From the NCBI GenBank assembly GCA_045629285.1, contig JAZQQY010000037.1:13637-77636 (forward strand): a DNA stretch of 64,000 nucleotides, given 5' to 3'. The notes under the pieces were generated by a model, which saw only the letters and a program-made list of their open reading frames with translations, was not told where the DNA came from and searched no databases. Positions 24,476 to 34,202 of the stretch are shown piece after piece (positions within the stretch are counted from its first letter, which is position 1; every line of letters starts with the position of its first letter). The position numbers were made by a program, and so were the translations under genes. This stretch comes from UBA1723 sp045629285. GTDB lineage: Bacteria; Bacteroidota; Bacteroidia; Bacteroidales; Paludibacteraceae.

Positions 24476-24555
24476 ATAATCAGCAAGAACATCATAAAAA
24501 AAAGATTTTCCGGCTGAGCCGAAAGGTTATTCCATTTTAACGAATGAGCCGTTAG

Positions 24556-25596
24556 ATGACGAATTCTATGAATAATAAAATTACAATAACACCCTACAAA
24601 CTCCTCTTCAACGAGCGAGTCTACACATCACGTGGTTCACTTGACGATCACACTGTATTTTATGTCACGATTACCGACAACAACGGCAATCGTGGTACAG
24701 GAGAGTGTGCACCGTTGTATGGATTGAGTCCGGAATATGGTGATGGATTAGAGAGTATTGTTCGTAAAAAAGCTGAAGAATATAATCTGCACGGCGATTT
24801 AAGCAAGATAGATTTCACCAACCTTTCATCTGTCAGATTTGCATTTGAATGTGCAGAGATGCAGATGAAGAATGGAGGTGAGAAAATGTTCGATACTCCG
24901 TTCTGCAAAGGCGAAGACGGCATCAGAATCAACGGACTCGTATGGATGGGAGAGATCGATGTTATGCTACGTCGCGCTAGAGAAAAATACGATTTGGGAT
25001 TTCGCTGTTTGAAATTCAAAATAGGCAGCAAGGATTTCAATAGGGAGATGGATCTTCTTAAGGCGATGCGCGCTGAATTCAAGGATATCACTATCCGTGT
25101 CGACGCGAATTGTGCCTACACTCCCGATTTCTACCTGAATGAGGTGGAGCCTGTGCTACATTCACTGAATATCCATTCTATCGAGCAGCCGGTCAAAGTG
25201 GCTGATGTCGACGGTTTGACTCGTTGCTGTGCCAAGAGTAGGGTGGATATAGCACTTGACGAGTCGTTGATCGGCACGAAGAGTGAAGATGAAATGGCTA
25301 AATTGCTTGACACGATAAAACCTAAATACGTAATTTTGAAACCAACTCTTTGCGGCGGAATCAGCGGAGCAAATTCATGGATCAAAACTGCGAAGGAGCG
25401 TGGAATCGGATATTGGGCGACATCAGCTTTGGAAAGCAACGTAGGATTGTTGTCTATTGCTCAATGGTCGTCTACGATCGGTGTCAACATTCCGCAAGGT
25501 CTCGGCACCGGTATGATTTACAGTAACAATATAGAGAAAGGTCTATTTATAGAAGGCGAAAAATTGTGGTGGAAAGGACCACATTACAATAAATAA
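24556..25596 (+). CDS. menC: o-Succinylbenzoate synthase
   Basis: 346 residues from ATG 24556; the in-frame ATG at 24568 (MNNKITITPYKLLF) is an equally good start. Enolase superfamily barrel: catalytic lysines in CLKFKIGS, metal ligands in RVDANCAYT, SIEQPVK and LDESLIG, and VILKPTLCGGISG. The N-terminal TSRGS loop fits MenC. It dehydrates SHCHC to o-succinylbenzoate in menaquinone synthesis. Its TAA overlaps the ATG of the SNF2 helicase gene. Confidence 0.9.
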   Translation: MTNSMNNKITITPYKLLFNERVYTSRGSLDDHTVFYVTITDNNGNRGTGECAPLYGLSPEYGDGLESIVRKKAEEYNLHGDLSKIDFTNLSSVRFAFECAEMQMKNGGEKMFDTPFCKGEDGIRINGLVWMGEIDVMLRRAREKYDLGFRCLKFKIGSKDFNREMDLLKAMRAEFKDITIRVDANCAYTPDFYLNEVEPVLHSLNIHSIEQPVKVADVDGLTRCCAKSRVDIALDESLIGTKSEDEMAKLLDTIKPKYVILKPTLCGGISGANSWIKTAKERGIGYWATSALESNVGLLSIAQWSSTIGVNIPQGLGTGMIYSNNIEKGLFIEGEKLWWKGPHYNK

Positions 25597-28592
25597 TGAC
25601 ATTTGCAGTTCTAGTTTCTTCTGACCAATTCTTCGACGGCATTTTCCAATGTGCATTGCTGAAAGAGAATGGCGACGGTTCATTCGACATTGTCCGCATC
25701 ATTAGCGACGGTGACGAAGCACTCGCTATGCTTGGTGATGAAGAGAAACAACTTGTCCACAAAACTACTAATTGTCAACCGGAGAATATCTTCAAACTCT
25801 TCATCAAAAAATCGGTCTATTCTATTTCTGTCTACAACACAGAGATGACTAAAATGAAAATGAGCTATGAGGATAAGTCCAATCTACGTCGCAACGAATC
25901 AATATTCGCCAAGATAATCAATTATGTGGATGCACAGGCAAAGAGCATCTATTCTATATTGAGCGACAGGAACGACATTCGTCTTGCCGTGCGTCAACCA
26001 CATGCCAAGCGTATTCTTCCTTATGATTTCTTCAAAATCACAGATGAGAAATCATTTGTGCATCCTAAATTCACGTACACTGCCGATAAAGGAATCAGCT
26101 ACAGTTTAAGTATCTCGCATTCCGGTCAAACGATACCACTGGGAAGCATAGAAAAGAAGGATGTTAAAGTGGTTTGCACGAATCCATGTATAGCAGTGTT
26201 CATGCTTGAGACATACGCCTATACTTACGGTTCACGAATGTTGGTGTTCGAGAATGCCAAATCATCTTTGATAAATCCATTCTTTGAAAAAGAACAGATT
26301 GAAATCAAGACTGAGAATGTAGAGAGATATTGCCAAAGTTTCATTGCCGACAAATTGGCAAACTTCGATGTGATTCTTGATGGTATAGACTCAGAAATCA
26401 TAACTGTTGAGCCAGTATTGAGACTGACACTTAATCGTGCCATTTCAAACACTGCTGTTTTGCAAACACAGTTTGAATACCGAGACAACGACAATTTATT
26501 CTCCTACAGACCTGATAATGCCAAGAGAGGAATTGAGTATTCCAGAATTATCGATAACAAACCCAAATTCTACATTATAGAGAGAAACTCCAAGATGGAG
26601 AGTCAGATTCTCAATAATGTGTTGGAGACAGGTTTAACATTGTCGGAAGATGTGTTGACGTATGAAGACAGCAACGCAGATTATAATATATATCAGTGGA
26701 TTACAGACTACGAAGGTCTGATAGACCGCGTAGAAATAGAAGCTCCGAATTTCATACCACTTGAGCCGAAGTTGGTTTATCGCCACGATGTATTGGGCGA
26801 CTGGTATGATCTCAAGATGTATGTCGAAGTTGGAGATGAGCGTATCCGATTCAAGGATATCGCGATGATGATAAAGAGTGGTGAACATATCTTCTCTTTC
26901 GAAGATGGAAGGTATTTCGTCATTCCGGATATATGGTTTACGACCTATGCCGACTTGGCAAATTTGGCATCAACTTCCACAAGCGATGATTTGAAAATCC
27001 ATCGTTCAAAGACTGCATTGTTGGAAACTATCATTGAGAAAAGGGAGTTGCCGGAATTGACCAATGTCAAAGTCGAGCTGCCGGATTTCCTTAATGCCAC
27101 ATTACGAAGCTATCAGAAAACAGGTTTTGATTTCCTTGTAAATCATTATGTCTCGACTATCGGCTGCATTTTGCTTGACGACATGGGCCTCGGCAAAACA
27201 TTGCAGGCGATTGCGATGTTAGCGTATGTGCATCGAGAAAGCGTGGAGAGAAGGAAGAATCAGCAGGAGATAAAGACACCTTTTGCAGATACGTCTCAGA
27301 TGGTGCAATTGTCACTTTTTGATGATGTCCCTGCACCAGCGACGACAGAAAATAAACCAGCCACTAATGACGAGGATATCAAACGGATCCAGGCATCGTT
27401 GGTGGTCGTCCCAGCGTCGCTACTGACAAACTGGAGACGAGAGCTAGACAAATTCTGCCCATCGCTTACCGTATATACCCATGCAGGAAAAGACAGAAAA
27501 AAGGATCTTAAAACAGTCTTCAAATCGTATGATATAGTGTTGGTATCAAGCAATGTGCTTCAGAAAGATGAAGCCTTATTCAACGGAATGATGCCTGAGA
27601 CAATGGTGATCGACGAGAGTCACAAACTGAAGAATGCCAACACAAAATTTCATCAGTCAATGCGAGGCATCAAGCCCCATTTCACCGTCGGATTATCAGG
27701 CACACCGATCGAAAACAGCATCGTCGACCTGCATTCACAATTTGCGATAGTCAATCCATATCTTCTCGGTACGCTTTCCGAATTCAAGAAGATGTATCTG
27801 AAGGGCGACGAAATTTCAGCAAAGTCACGCGAAGCCATCGGAAGAATCATCGCGCCGCATACTTTGCGAAGAACAAGAAATGAGGTTCTTGGAGATCTGC
27901 CGCAACTGTCGGAAATCGTCATATCACTTGATATGGATGACGAGCAGTCAAGGCTTTATGAGATTGAAAAGAGTGCCGCACGCAATGAAGTGATGAAGAT
28001 CATCAAATCTGCAGATTCAGGAGTAAAAGCATTGACTGCTTTGATCCGATTGCGTAAACTTGCATTGCATCCGAAGATGTATGATGAAGGCTACAATACA
28101 GATAATCCTAAGACACGATGGATCATCGACTTCCTTAAAGTATTGCGAGAGGAACATCATAAAGTGATAATTTTTGCCACTTTTTCCACATATTTTGACT
28201 ATCTTGCAGAAGAATTGGAGTCGGCAGGCATTTCTGCGCTGACATTCACGGGTGAAACAAGAAATCCAGACCAAGTACTAGATAAATTCCAAAACGACGA
28301 GAGCGTGACTGCTTTGCTCAGCACTTATCAAAAGGGTGGAACTGGTCTCAACCTTACTGCAGCATCATACGTGATTCATGCCGAGCAGTGGTATAATCCA
28401 CAGCTCACAGATCAAGCTACAGCCAGAGCGCATCGTAGCGGCCAGACAAAACCAGTCACGTCGTATCATCTGCTTTTGAAAGACAGTATAGACGAGAAGA
28501 TTTTCAATCTGGCCAAAAAGAAGAGAGACGTAGCGACCGGCACTCTGGATATGGCGAAAATGTCGACTGAAATGGCTTTGGATTTAATCTAG
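25596..28592 (+). CDS. SNF2-family DEAD/DEAH-box helicase
   Basis: 998 residues. The first ~490 residues are a poorly conserved region without recognised motifs. The SNF2 motor follows: LRSYQKTGFDFL, Walker A DDMGLGKTLQAIAML near residue 530, DESHKLKN near 672, LSGTPIEN, and the second lobe with QKGGTGLNLT and ARAHRSGQTKPV near 945. An insertion of about 40 residues after motif I is rich in Gln/Pro/Thr. Bacterial SNF2 proteins of this size remodel DNA or RNA-polymerase complexes, or act in defence or repair. The one-base overlap with menC suggests co-translation, although there is no metabolic link. Confidence 0.92.
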   Translation: MTFAVLVSSDQFFDGIFQCALLKENGDGSFDIVRIISDGDEALAMLGDEEKQLVHKTTNCQPENIFKLFIKKSVYSISVYNTEMTKMKMSYEDKSNLRRNESIFAKIINYVDAQAKSIYSILSDRNDIRLAVRQPHAKRILPYDFFKITDEKSFVHPKFTYTADKGISYSLSISHSGQTIPLGSIEKKDVKVVCTNPCIAVFMLETYAYTYGSRMLVFENAKSSLINPFFEKEQIEIKTENVERYCQSFIADKLANFDVILDGIDSEIITVEPVLRLTLNRAISNTAVLQTQFEYRDNDNLFSYRPDNAKRGIEYSRIIDNKPKFYIIERNSKMESQILNNVLETGLTLSEDVLTYEDSNADYNIYQWITDYEGLIDRVEIEAPNFIPLEPKLVYRHDVLGDWYDLKMYVEVGDERIRFKDIAMMIKSGEHIFSFEDGRYFVIPDIWFTTYADLANLASTSTSDDLKIHRSKTALLETIIEKRELPELTNVKVELPDFLNATLRSYQKTGFDFLVNHYVSTIGCILLDDMGLGKTLQAIAMLAYVHRESVERRKNQQEIKTPFADTSQMVQLSLFDDVPAPATTENKPATNDEDIKRIQASLVVVPASLLTNWRRELDKFCPSLTVYTHAGKDRKKDLKTVFKSYDIVLVSSNVLQKDEALFNGMMPETMVIDESHKLKNANTKFHQSMRGIKPHFTVGLSGTPIENSIVDLHSQFAIVNPYLLGTLSEFKKMYLKGDEISAKSREAIGRIIAPHTLRRTRNEVLGDLPQLSEIVISLDMDDEQSRLYEIEKSAARNEVMKIIKSADSGVKALTALIRLRKLALHPKMYDEGYNTDNPKTRWIIDFLKVLREEHHKVIIFATFSTYFDYLAEELESAGISALTFTGETRNPDQVLDKFQNDESVTALLSTYQKGGTGLNLTAASYVIHAEQWYNPQLTDQATARAHRSGQTKPVTSYHLLLKDSIDEKIFNLAKKKRDVATGTLDMAKMSTEMALDLI

Positions 28593-28691
28593 TCCCCTCC
28601 GCCACTATAGGGGAAACTGATGTGGTAGGTTGGAACTGTGCTGGAGTACGGCTCTAATTATTAACTATTAATCATTAACTATTAATCTCTA

Positions 28692-29465
28692 ATGAGATAT
28701 ATATCACTAGCATCGTCATCAAGCGGCAATTGCTATTTATTTGAGGACGGAGATACAAGATTCCTGATCGACGCTGGTTTGACAGTCAAACGCATCAAAG
28801 AGCTTTTGGCTGAAATCGGTGTGGAATTATCTTCCATAAAAGGTGTTGTACTCACTCATTCACACCGCGACCATACCAAAGGTGTTCCGACATTGGTATA
28901 CCGTCACAACTTGCCTCTATACTGCACAAAATCCACACTACAAGATTTGGAAAGGAATACAGGCAGAGAAGTTGACCGTGCTTTGTGGAGAGAAGTGGAA
29001 TCACATACTGAGTTTGAGATCGGAGACTTCTCTCTTTTGCCGATGCCTGTCACTCACGACACTCGCGATTGTCATGCTTATAGAGTGAAGTTGGGCGACA
29101 AGATTCTAACGTTGGCCACAGACTTAGGTAAGGCGACAGATGAGCTTATGGAGGCAGTGAAAATCTCTGACCATTTGATTATAGAATCAAACTATAGCCA
29201 CACATTGTTGCAGGTCAGTTCATATACCGCATTCCTACGTGGCAGAATCGACTCCGACAACGGTCACTTGTCGAATGTCCAGACTGGTGAAATAGTGGAT
29301 TTTGCATGCAGAAAGGGTAGAGTGAAGCATATTCATCTGGCGCATATTTCAGCCAATTCCAATGATCCAACCACTGCTTTGAATCATTCCAAGAAATTCG
29401 TGACTGAGGGAGTCAAGATTGATGCTTTGCCAAGAAAAGCAATGAGCGACATGTGGGAGATTTAA
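28692..29465 (+). CDS. MBL-fold metallo-hydrolase, WalJ/YycJ-like
   Basis: 257 residues. Metal-binding motif LTHSHRDH at 54-61, preceded by SSSSGNCYLFE and FLIDAG, and followed by later metal ligands in PVTHDTRDC and LATDLG. The pattern is that of the WalJ/YycJ group of beta-lactamase-fold hydrolases, implicated in coordinating cell division with replication or in nuclease activity. It stands 100 nt after the helicase gene. Directly after its stop lies a fragment of another gene. Confidence 0.88.
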   Translation: MRYISLASSSSGNCYLFEDGDTRFLIDAGLTVKRIKELLAEIGVELSSIKGVVLTHSHRDHTKGVPTLVYRHNLPLYCTKSTLQDLERNTGREVDRALWREVESHTEFEIGDFSLLPMPVTHDTRDCHAYRVKLGDKILTLATDLGKATDELMEAVKISDHLIIESNYSHTLLQVSSYTAFLRGRIDSDNGHLSNVQTGEIVDFACRKGRVKHIHLAHISANSNDPTTALNHSKKFVTEGVKIDALPRKAMSDMWEI

Positions 29466-29527
29466 CATTTGACTTCAAAGAATTGATATCAAGAAAGCAG
29501 ATGTATATTGACAAAACTAAACTAATT
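29466..29527 (+). pseudogene. Short fragment of an AAA-ATPase-like (DUF1703-associated) gene
   Basis: In the frame of 29468 the DNA reads FDFKELISRKQMYIDKTKLI, which resembles the N-terminal signature of the AAA-ATPase_like family common in Bacteroidota (F-x-x-I-x-x-Y-Y-V-D-K-T). The similarity stops abruptly at about 29527, where a degraded gene on the other strand begins. Only about 20 codons remain, so the call rests on a short match. Confidence 0.4.
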
Positions 29528-29832
29528 CTTGGCACGCACCGCGCGCACAGGGAACCCATAGCCACGGAAGTAGTTGATCCATTTGTCTTCCTCCATGTCG
29601 AAGTTCAAGTAGCGGGCGCGGTCCTTGTAGAGCGAAGACGACCAGTAGTAGCATTTCTCCACGTGAAGTCGCATACTTGTAGGTGATCCAGTTGAACACC
29701 TCCTTCGGCTCAGTCTCGCCCCATGCGAAGTAGTAGCCAAACTCCTCCGGCTTGGTAGCCCCGACATTATAGGTTGCCCAAAGCGTTCCGCTTGGAAGGC
29801 CAAGGTCGAAGTAAGGATGAAGTTTTGGGAGA
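29522..29832 (-). pseudogene. Decayed FISUMP/DUF1566-like protein gene
   Basis: One frame encodes DLGLPSGTLWATYNVGA and then FGYYFAWGETEPKEVFNW; it changes frame near 29660-29670 to EKCYYWSSSLYKD and then INYFRGYGFPVRAVRAKN before the stop at 29522. The two parts are the beginning and end of the domain seen intact at 62805-63485. About 80-100 central residues, the signal peptide and the start codon are missing. The gene has thus lost its middle and its reading frame. Confidence 0.75.
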
Positions 29833-29850
29833 ACTAAAATAGATAGGCAA

Positions 29851-29886
29851 GAGGCTGCAGCAAAATCTTCATTTTGATGCAGCCTC
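29851..29886 (-). terminator. Terminator-like hairpin after PiT transporter gene
   Basis: A 16-bp stem with one mismatch (29851-29866 with 29871-29886) and a 4-nt loop lies 28 nt after the stop of the minus-strand transporter. A T-rich stretch (TTGCCTATCTATTTTA) follows on the minus strand. Confidence 0.65.
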
Positions 29887-29913
29887 TCTCTATAAAACAA
29901 TGAATTTTGGAGT

Positions 29914-32214
29914 TTACGCTTCGTCTCCAGCAAACTTATTCATGCCTCGGATCATGTGGCGTAGACAGCTAAGCAATGCCTGCGATTCCTGGAGGACGTG
30001 GACGGTAAGGAGTTGAGTATTGATGTTATGGCTACCTTCGTTGATAGCATCCAACACTTTTTTGCGATCCCTGGAAATCTGTCCTTGCAATGCCATACAT
30101 TTCTCTCTGATAGTGTTTGCATCTGAGAAATCTCCACTTTGAAGCATGGCATGTGTCTCATTAAACAGATTTATGACATTATCTCTCATCACTATGAATT
30201 GAGCGTGATACTCTGTAGGAAGCGGAGCAAAGTTATTGCCGACATGCTCTCTCAACGGATCGTTGATTCGTTTCATGCAGTAAAGCATCTGCTGACAAGA
30301 GTTAATGCCAAGGAAATACCAAGTGTTGCGCTGGATCACCATTAGCGGATCAAGTCGACGCATGGCTATGATTTCACGTCGACGCTGACGTTTAAGCTCC
30401 TTGCGCTCCTCATCTATACGGGTAGTTCCATGCTTCAACAGTTTATACTTCTCATACAAGAAGCCATTTGTAGCACTACGGTATGCTTCAACTACGAATT
30501 GTAGACGATCAGCATTTCCTTTGCGGATATGCTCACATAGCAGCTCCCAAATCACATTTTTATCACGTGTCCTGATAATCTGCTTGAATATTGAATCGTC
30601 TTCCTTATCAACTATCTTGACTTTCAAATTACTTCTGACAATCAAGAAGATAGCAAGTACGATCGCCAATCCCATTACTATATACCCACCAAAGAACAGG
30701 CCATTTGTGATGATGTAGCTTGCGATGAAGGCGACACCAGCTGTGATAAACCATCCACCGATGACACTCAACACTCCTGTGATACGGAATACCGCACTCT
30801 CACGGCTCCATGCTCTGTCCGCCAAACTTGTTCCCATCGCCACCATAAATGTGACGTAGGTTGTCGACAATGGAAGCTTCATGCTTGTGCCGATAGCAAC
30901 CAACAATCCTGCGACTACAAGGTTGATGGCAGCACGAACCTGGTCGAAAGCTGCGTCTTCAGGAAGAACCATCGCGTCGCTATTGAATCTTGAGTCGATC
31001 CATTTTCCGACTGGTGCAGGAACGATTTTAGAAATACCTTCAGCTATTCTTGACGAAGTGCGGACAATAGTACGAACCACAGCTGACGAGCCAAACATCT
31101 GATCCTCTTCGTTCTGACGGCCCAAACCGATCTCTGTCTTTGTCACATTCTGAGCCTTCTTTGAGAAGATAAGCGACAACACCATAAGTACACCTGCAAT
31201 GACAAGGAATAGAGTAGGAGTCTGAGCACTCCCCATCAACGATTTCATCAAGAAACGCTCTGGATCGCCAGCACCGTTGGCTGAGAAATCAAGGTATGCC
31301 TCCAAACCTGTCAACGGCACACCCACAAAGTTTACAAGGTCGTTGCCGGCAAAAGCCATCGCCAAGGCAAATGTGCCAAGCAAAATCACGAATTTCAAAA
31401 CCGGTAATTTGAATGCACTGGCAATCGTCATGATGACAGAGAAGATAAGCAGACCACCACCGATGATAAACCATGTGTTTTCATTGATCATCGCCTTGAC
31501 GTCGGCAGTCATGAAACTGCTGCCTTTAAGACCGTTGATAAGCAAAAACCAGATGATGCTAGTCACTGCAATACCACCGAAAATACCGATCTTCAATGAA
31601 CAGCTAGTCAAGCCTCCCATGTCACCGTCGTAAGAAGTCGACTTGCCATTTACCCTATACGAGAAAGTAAACACCATACGTGCAATCCACTGAATCAAAG
31701 ATCCTATAATAAATGCGATTGCAACACTAAGGAAGATTCCAAGTATCACGCTGATGGCTTTCTCCGTATTCAACAAGTCTCCCAACGACAATAAAGTGCC
31801 ATCTGCCATAGTCTCACCTTTGATTATCTTAAGCAAAGCGATAGCAAACGCACCACCAAGAAGCTCAAAAACCATGCTGACAGTTGTGGATGTAGGCATT
31901 CCTAACGTATTGAAAACATCCAGCAGGAGAACATCCGTCACCATGACAGCAAGAAAGACGCAGATCACATCATAGAATGAGAAATACTCAGGCGTCATAA
32001 TGCCGTGACGAGCAACATCCATCATTCCGTTACTCAATGCGGCACCAGCAAAAACACCTACTGCAGCAATCAATACGATTGTACGATACTTTGCAACTTT
32101 GGCTCCGATAGCGGAGTTGAGAAAATTCACCGCATCATTGCTAACACCGACTGCAAGGTCGAAAACGGCCAGCACAATCAGGAATACTATGATTCCAATA
32201 AACACTGTATTCAT
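29914..32214 (-). CDS. PiT-family inorganic phosphate transporter with large C-terminal domain
   Basis: 766 residues. Two copies of the PiT signature are visible: GVSNDAVNFLNSAIG near residue 24, and LPLSTTYVTFMVAMGTSLADRAW in the second half. At least ten hydrophobic segments occur between 1 and 540. The last ~210 residues are soluble and helical, with charged heptads recalling DUF47/PhoU-like domains (LLKHGTTRIDEERKEL onward). The family couples phosphate uptake to protons or sodium. A 32-codon gene ends 8 nt before its ATG, and the Na/Pi cotransporter is divergent from it. Confidence 0.92.
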   Translation of the reverse strand: MNTVFIGIIVFLIVLAVFDLAVGVSNDAVNFLNSAIGAKVAKYRTIVLIAAVGVFAGAALSNGMMDVARHGIMTPEYFSFYDVICVFLAVMVTDVLLLDVFNTLGMPTSTTVSMVFELLGGAFAIALLKIIKGETMADGTLLSLGDLLNTEKAISVILGIFLSVAIAFIIGSLIQWIARMVFTFSYRVNGKSTSYDGDMGGLTSCSLKIGIFGGIAVTSIIWFLLINGLKGSSFMTADVKAMINENTWFIIGGGLLIFSVIMTIASAFKLPVLKFVILLGTFALAMAFAGNDLVNFVGVPLTGLEAYLDFSANGAGDPERFLMKSLMGSAQTPTLFLVIAGVLMVLSLIFSKKAQNVTKTEIGLGRQNEEDQMFGSSAVVRTIVRTSSRIAEGISKIVPAPVGKWIDSRFNSDAMVLPEDAAFDQVRAAINLVVAGLLVAIGTSMKLPLSTTYVTFMVAMGTSLADRAWSRESAVFRITGVLSVIGGWFITAGVAFIASYIITNGLFFGGYIVMGLAIVLAIFLIVRSNLKVKIVDKEDDSIFKQIIRTRDKNVIWELLCEHIRKGNADRLQFVVEAYRSATNGFLYEKYKLLKHGTTRIDEERKELKRQRRREIIAMRRLDPLMVIQRNTWYFLGINSCQQMLYCMKRINDPLREHVGNNFAPLPTEYHAQFIVMRDNVINLFNETHAMLQSGDFSDANTIREKCMALQGQISRDRKKVLDAINEGSHNINTQLLTVHVLQESQALLSCLRHMIRGMNKFAGDEA

Positions 32215-32221
32215 ACTTATA

Positions 32222-32320
32222 TCAAATAGTTAATAATACCCATATAAAAATTGCGACAATCATTGTCCAACGGAAATAATCATAATACCGCTGAATCTTC
32301 TTTGCTTTTTCTAAATCCAT
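32222..32320 (-). CDS. Small single-pass membrane protein (32 aa) upstream of the PiT transporter
   Basis: ATG at 32320 opens a frame MDLEKAKKIQRYYDYFR, followed by a hydrophobic helix of about 15 residues (WTMIVAIFIWVLLTI) and TGA at 32222-32224. The basic, amphipathic N-terminal half and one membrane span make a typical small membrane protein. The stop is 8 nt from the transporter start codon, so the two are probably translated from one mRNA. I cannot name a family; assistance, stabilisation or inhibition of the transporter is inference. Confidence 0.6.
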   Translation of the reverse strand: MDLEKAKKIQRYYDYFRWTMIVAIFIWVLLTI

Positions 32321-32495
32321 ATTTTTACATTTTAATTTGTTACTGCAAAATTCATGAGACGATATTTCAAAGATGTTGCATCTTTGTTAAGAAGATGTTG
32401 CAAACGACGGTCATTACAAATCTTCACAAGTTTGTAACAACTATGTAACAAACTTGAAATATTTTTGCAATGTGTAAATTCAAACACTTAGTATT

Positions 32496-34181
32496 GTGGA
32501 TACATTTATTAATCTTTTGTCCCTAGTCGGTTCATTAGGTTTGTTCCTATTCGGAATGAAAACAATGAGTGAGGGACTAGAAAAGTTTGCGGGCGACCGA
32601 CTTCGTAACATTTTGGCCGCAATGACCCGCAACCGTTTTATGGGTGTTTTTACTGGAATATTAATCACAGCACTCATACAGTCTTCATCAGCCACTACCG
32701 TCATGGTAGTTTCATTCGTCAACGCTGGTTTGATGAATCTAAGACAGGCAATTGGCGTTATCATGGGTGCCAACGTCGGTACCACAGTAACAGCCTGGAT
32801 TATCTCGGCCATCGGATTCAAGGTCAATATCGCGGCATTATCATTGCCACTTATTGCGATCGGTGTTCCATTGTTCTTCGGAGGTAACAGTAAGCGCAAA
32901 TCAATTGGAGAGTTCTTGTTTGGTTTCGCATTCCTTTTCATGGGATTGAGTTTCCTACAGCAGTCAGCCAACGATCTTAATATCGGATCGATTGTTGCCA
33001 ATTTGCTAGCCCACGTAGCAAACGGAGGCTTCTTCACAATCCTTTTGTTTGTGTTGGTCGGAGCGTTGGTTACAATGTTGGTTCAGGCTTCAGCAGCAAC
33101 AATGGCTATCACATTGATGCTATTCGATATGCACATCCCTGGATTCGGACTAGAACAGGCTGCAGCACTTGCGATGGGTCAGAATATCGGTACGACTATC
33201 ACTGCGGTGATGGCATCCGTGACAGCCGGCACACAGGCACGTCGAGCAGCATTGGCTCACATGTTCTTCAATGTATTCGGTGTTGTTGTAGTGTTGATAT
33301 TGTTCTACCCATTCTGCGATGCAGTAAGCTGGTTTGTTAGCGATGTGATGAAAGAACCTGGCAACGATTTGTTCAAACTTTCAATGTTCCATACTGCATT
33401 CAACATCTTCAATACAATATTGTTAATTGGATTTGTAAAACAGATCGAGATGATCGTATGTCGTGTATTGCCGATGAAGGAAGAGAAGGAAGATCATGGA
33501 TTGAAATATATCTCAGGAGGTTTGCTTTCAACAGCAGAGCTTTCAATTCTTCAGGCTCGTAAGGAGATTGTCTTGATGGGAGAGCGTTGTCAGAAGGCAT
33601 ACAACTACGTTCTATCAATGCATGGAATAGAAAAAGAATCAGATTTCACAGTATTGTTCCAGAAAGTAGAGAGATACGAAGGAATCACAGATAATATGGA
33701 GTATGAAATCGCTCACTACCTACAGCAGGTGAGTGAAGGTCGATTGTCAGACGATGGTAAACGACAGGTACAAAGATTACTTCGTGAGGTAGATGATTTG
33801 GAGAGTATCGGCGACTGCTGCTACAACCTTGCACGTACACTGAAGAATAAACGAGAGAATTGTAAGGAGCACTTCACAGAAGGTCAGCTTCAGAAGATCA
33901 AGACAATGGAGCAGCTTGCAGGCAAGGCATTGTCATTCATGCTTGAGACATTGCGTAAACCAGAAGGAGAAGGTCATGATATCTCACGCAGCTACCAGCT
34001 AGAGGACGAAATCAATGCATTGCGTCAAAACCTTCGTAATGAGAACACGGAGAATCTTGCTGCAGGTCAGTACGATTACAAACTTGGAGCATTCTACATC
34101 GACTTCATCAACGGTCTTGAATCTCTTGGCGACTACGTCTTGAATGTGGTGCAGAGTAAGGCAAGACAGACGAGAATTTAG
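32496..34181 (+). CDS. Na/Pi cotransporter family protein with PhoU-like domain, GTG start
   Basis: 561 residues. Two Na/Pi-cotransporter repeats are seen: LITALIQSSSATTVMVVSFV with GANVGTTVTAW, and VQASAATMAITLMLF with GQNIGTTITAV. The C-terminal ~210 residues form a PhoU-like helical domain (YEGITDNMEYEIAHYL, VDDLESIGDCCYNLA, LESLGDYVLNVV). The only start in frame after an upstream stop codon at 32475 is the GTG at 32496. The gene is divergent from the PiT transporter; both may respond to phosphate. A strong terminator follows. Confidence 0.92.
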   Translation: MDTFINLLSLVGSLGLFLFGMKTMSEGLEKFAGDRLRNILAAMTRNRFMGVFTGILITALIQSSSATTVMVVSFVNAGLMNLRQAIGVIMGANVGTTVTAWIISAIGFKVNIAALSLPLIAIGVPLFFGGNSKRKSIGEFLFGFAFLFMGLSFLQQSANDLNIGSIVANLLAHVANGGFFTILLFVLVGALVTMLVQASAATMAITLMLFDMHIPGFGLEQAAALAMGQNIGTTITAVMASVTAGTQARRAALAHMFFNVFGVVVVLILFYPFCDAVSWFVSDVMKEPGNDLFKLSMFHTAFNIFNTILLIGFVKQIEMIVCRVLPMKEEKEDHGLKYISGGLLSTAELSILQARKEIVLMGERCQKAYNYVLSMHGIEKESDFTVLFQKVERYEGITDNMEYEIAHYLQQVSEGRLSDDGKRQVQRLLREVDDLESIGDCCYNLARTLKNKRENCKEHFTEGQLQKIKTMEQLAGKALSFMLETLRKPEGEGHDISRSYQLEDEINALRQNLRNENTENLAAGQYDYKLGAFYIDFINGLESLGDYVLNVVQSKARQTRI

Positions 34182-34202
34182 TTAATGTAAGATGTAAAAA
34201 AT

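Noticed and set aside
29517..29933. A 138-codon minus-strand frame as a real gene
   Set aside because: It overlaps the PiT 3' end and shifts out of the FISUMP frame; it is part of a relic.
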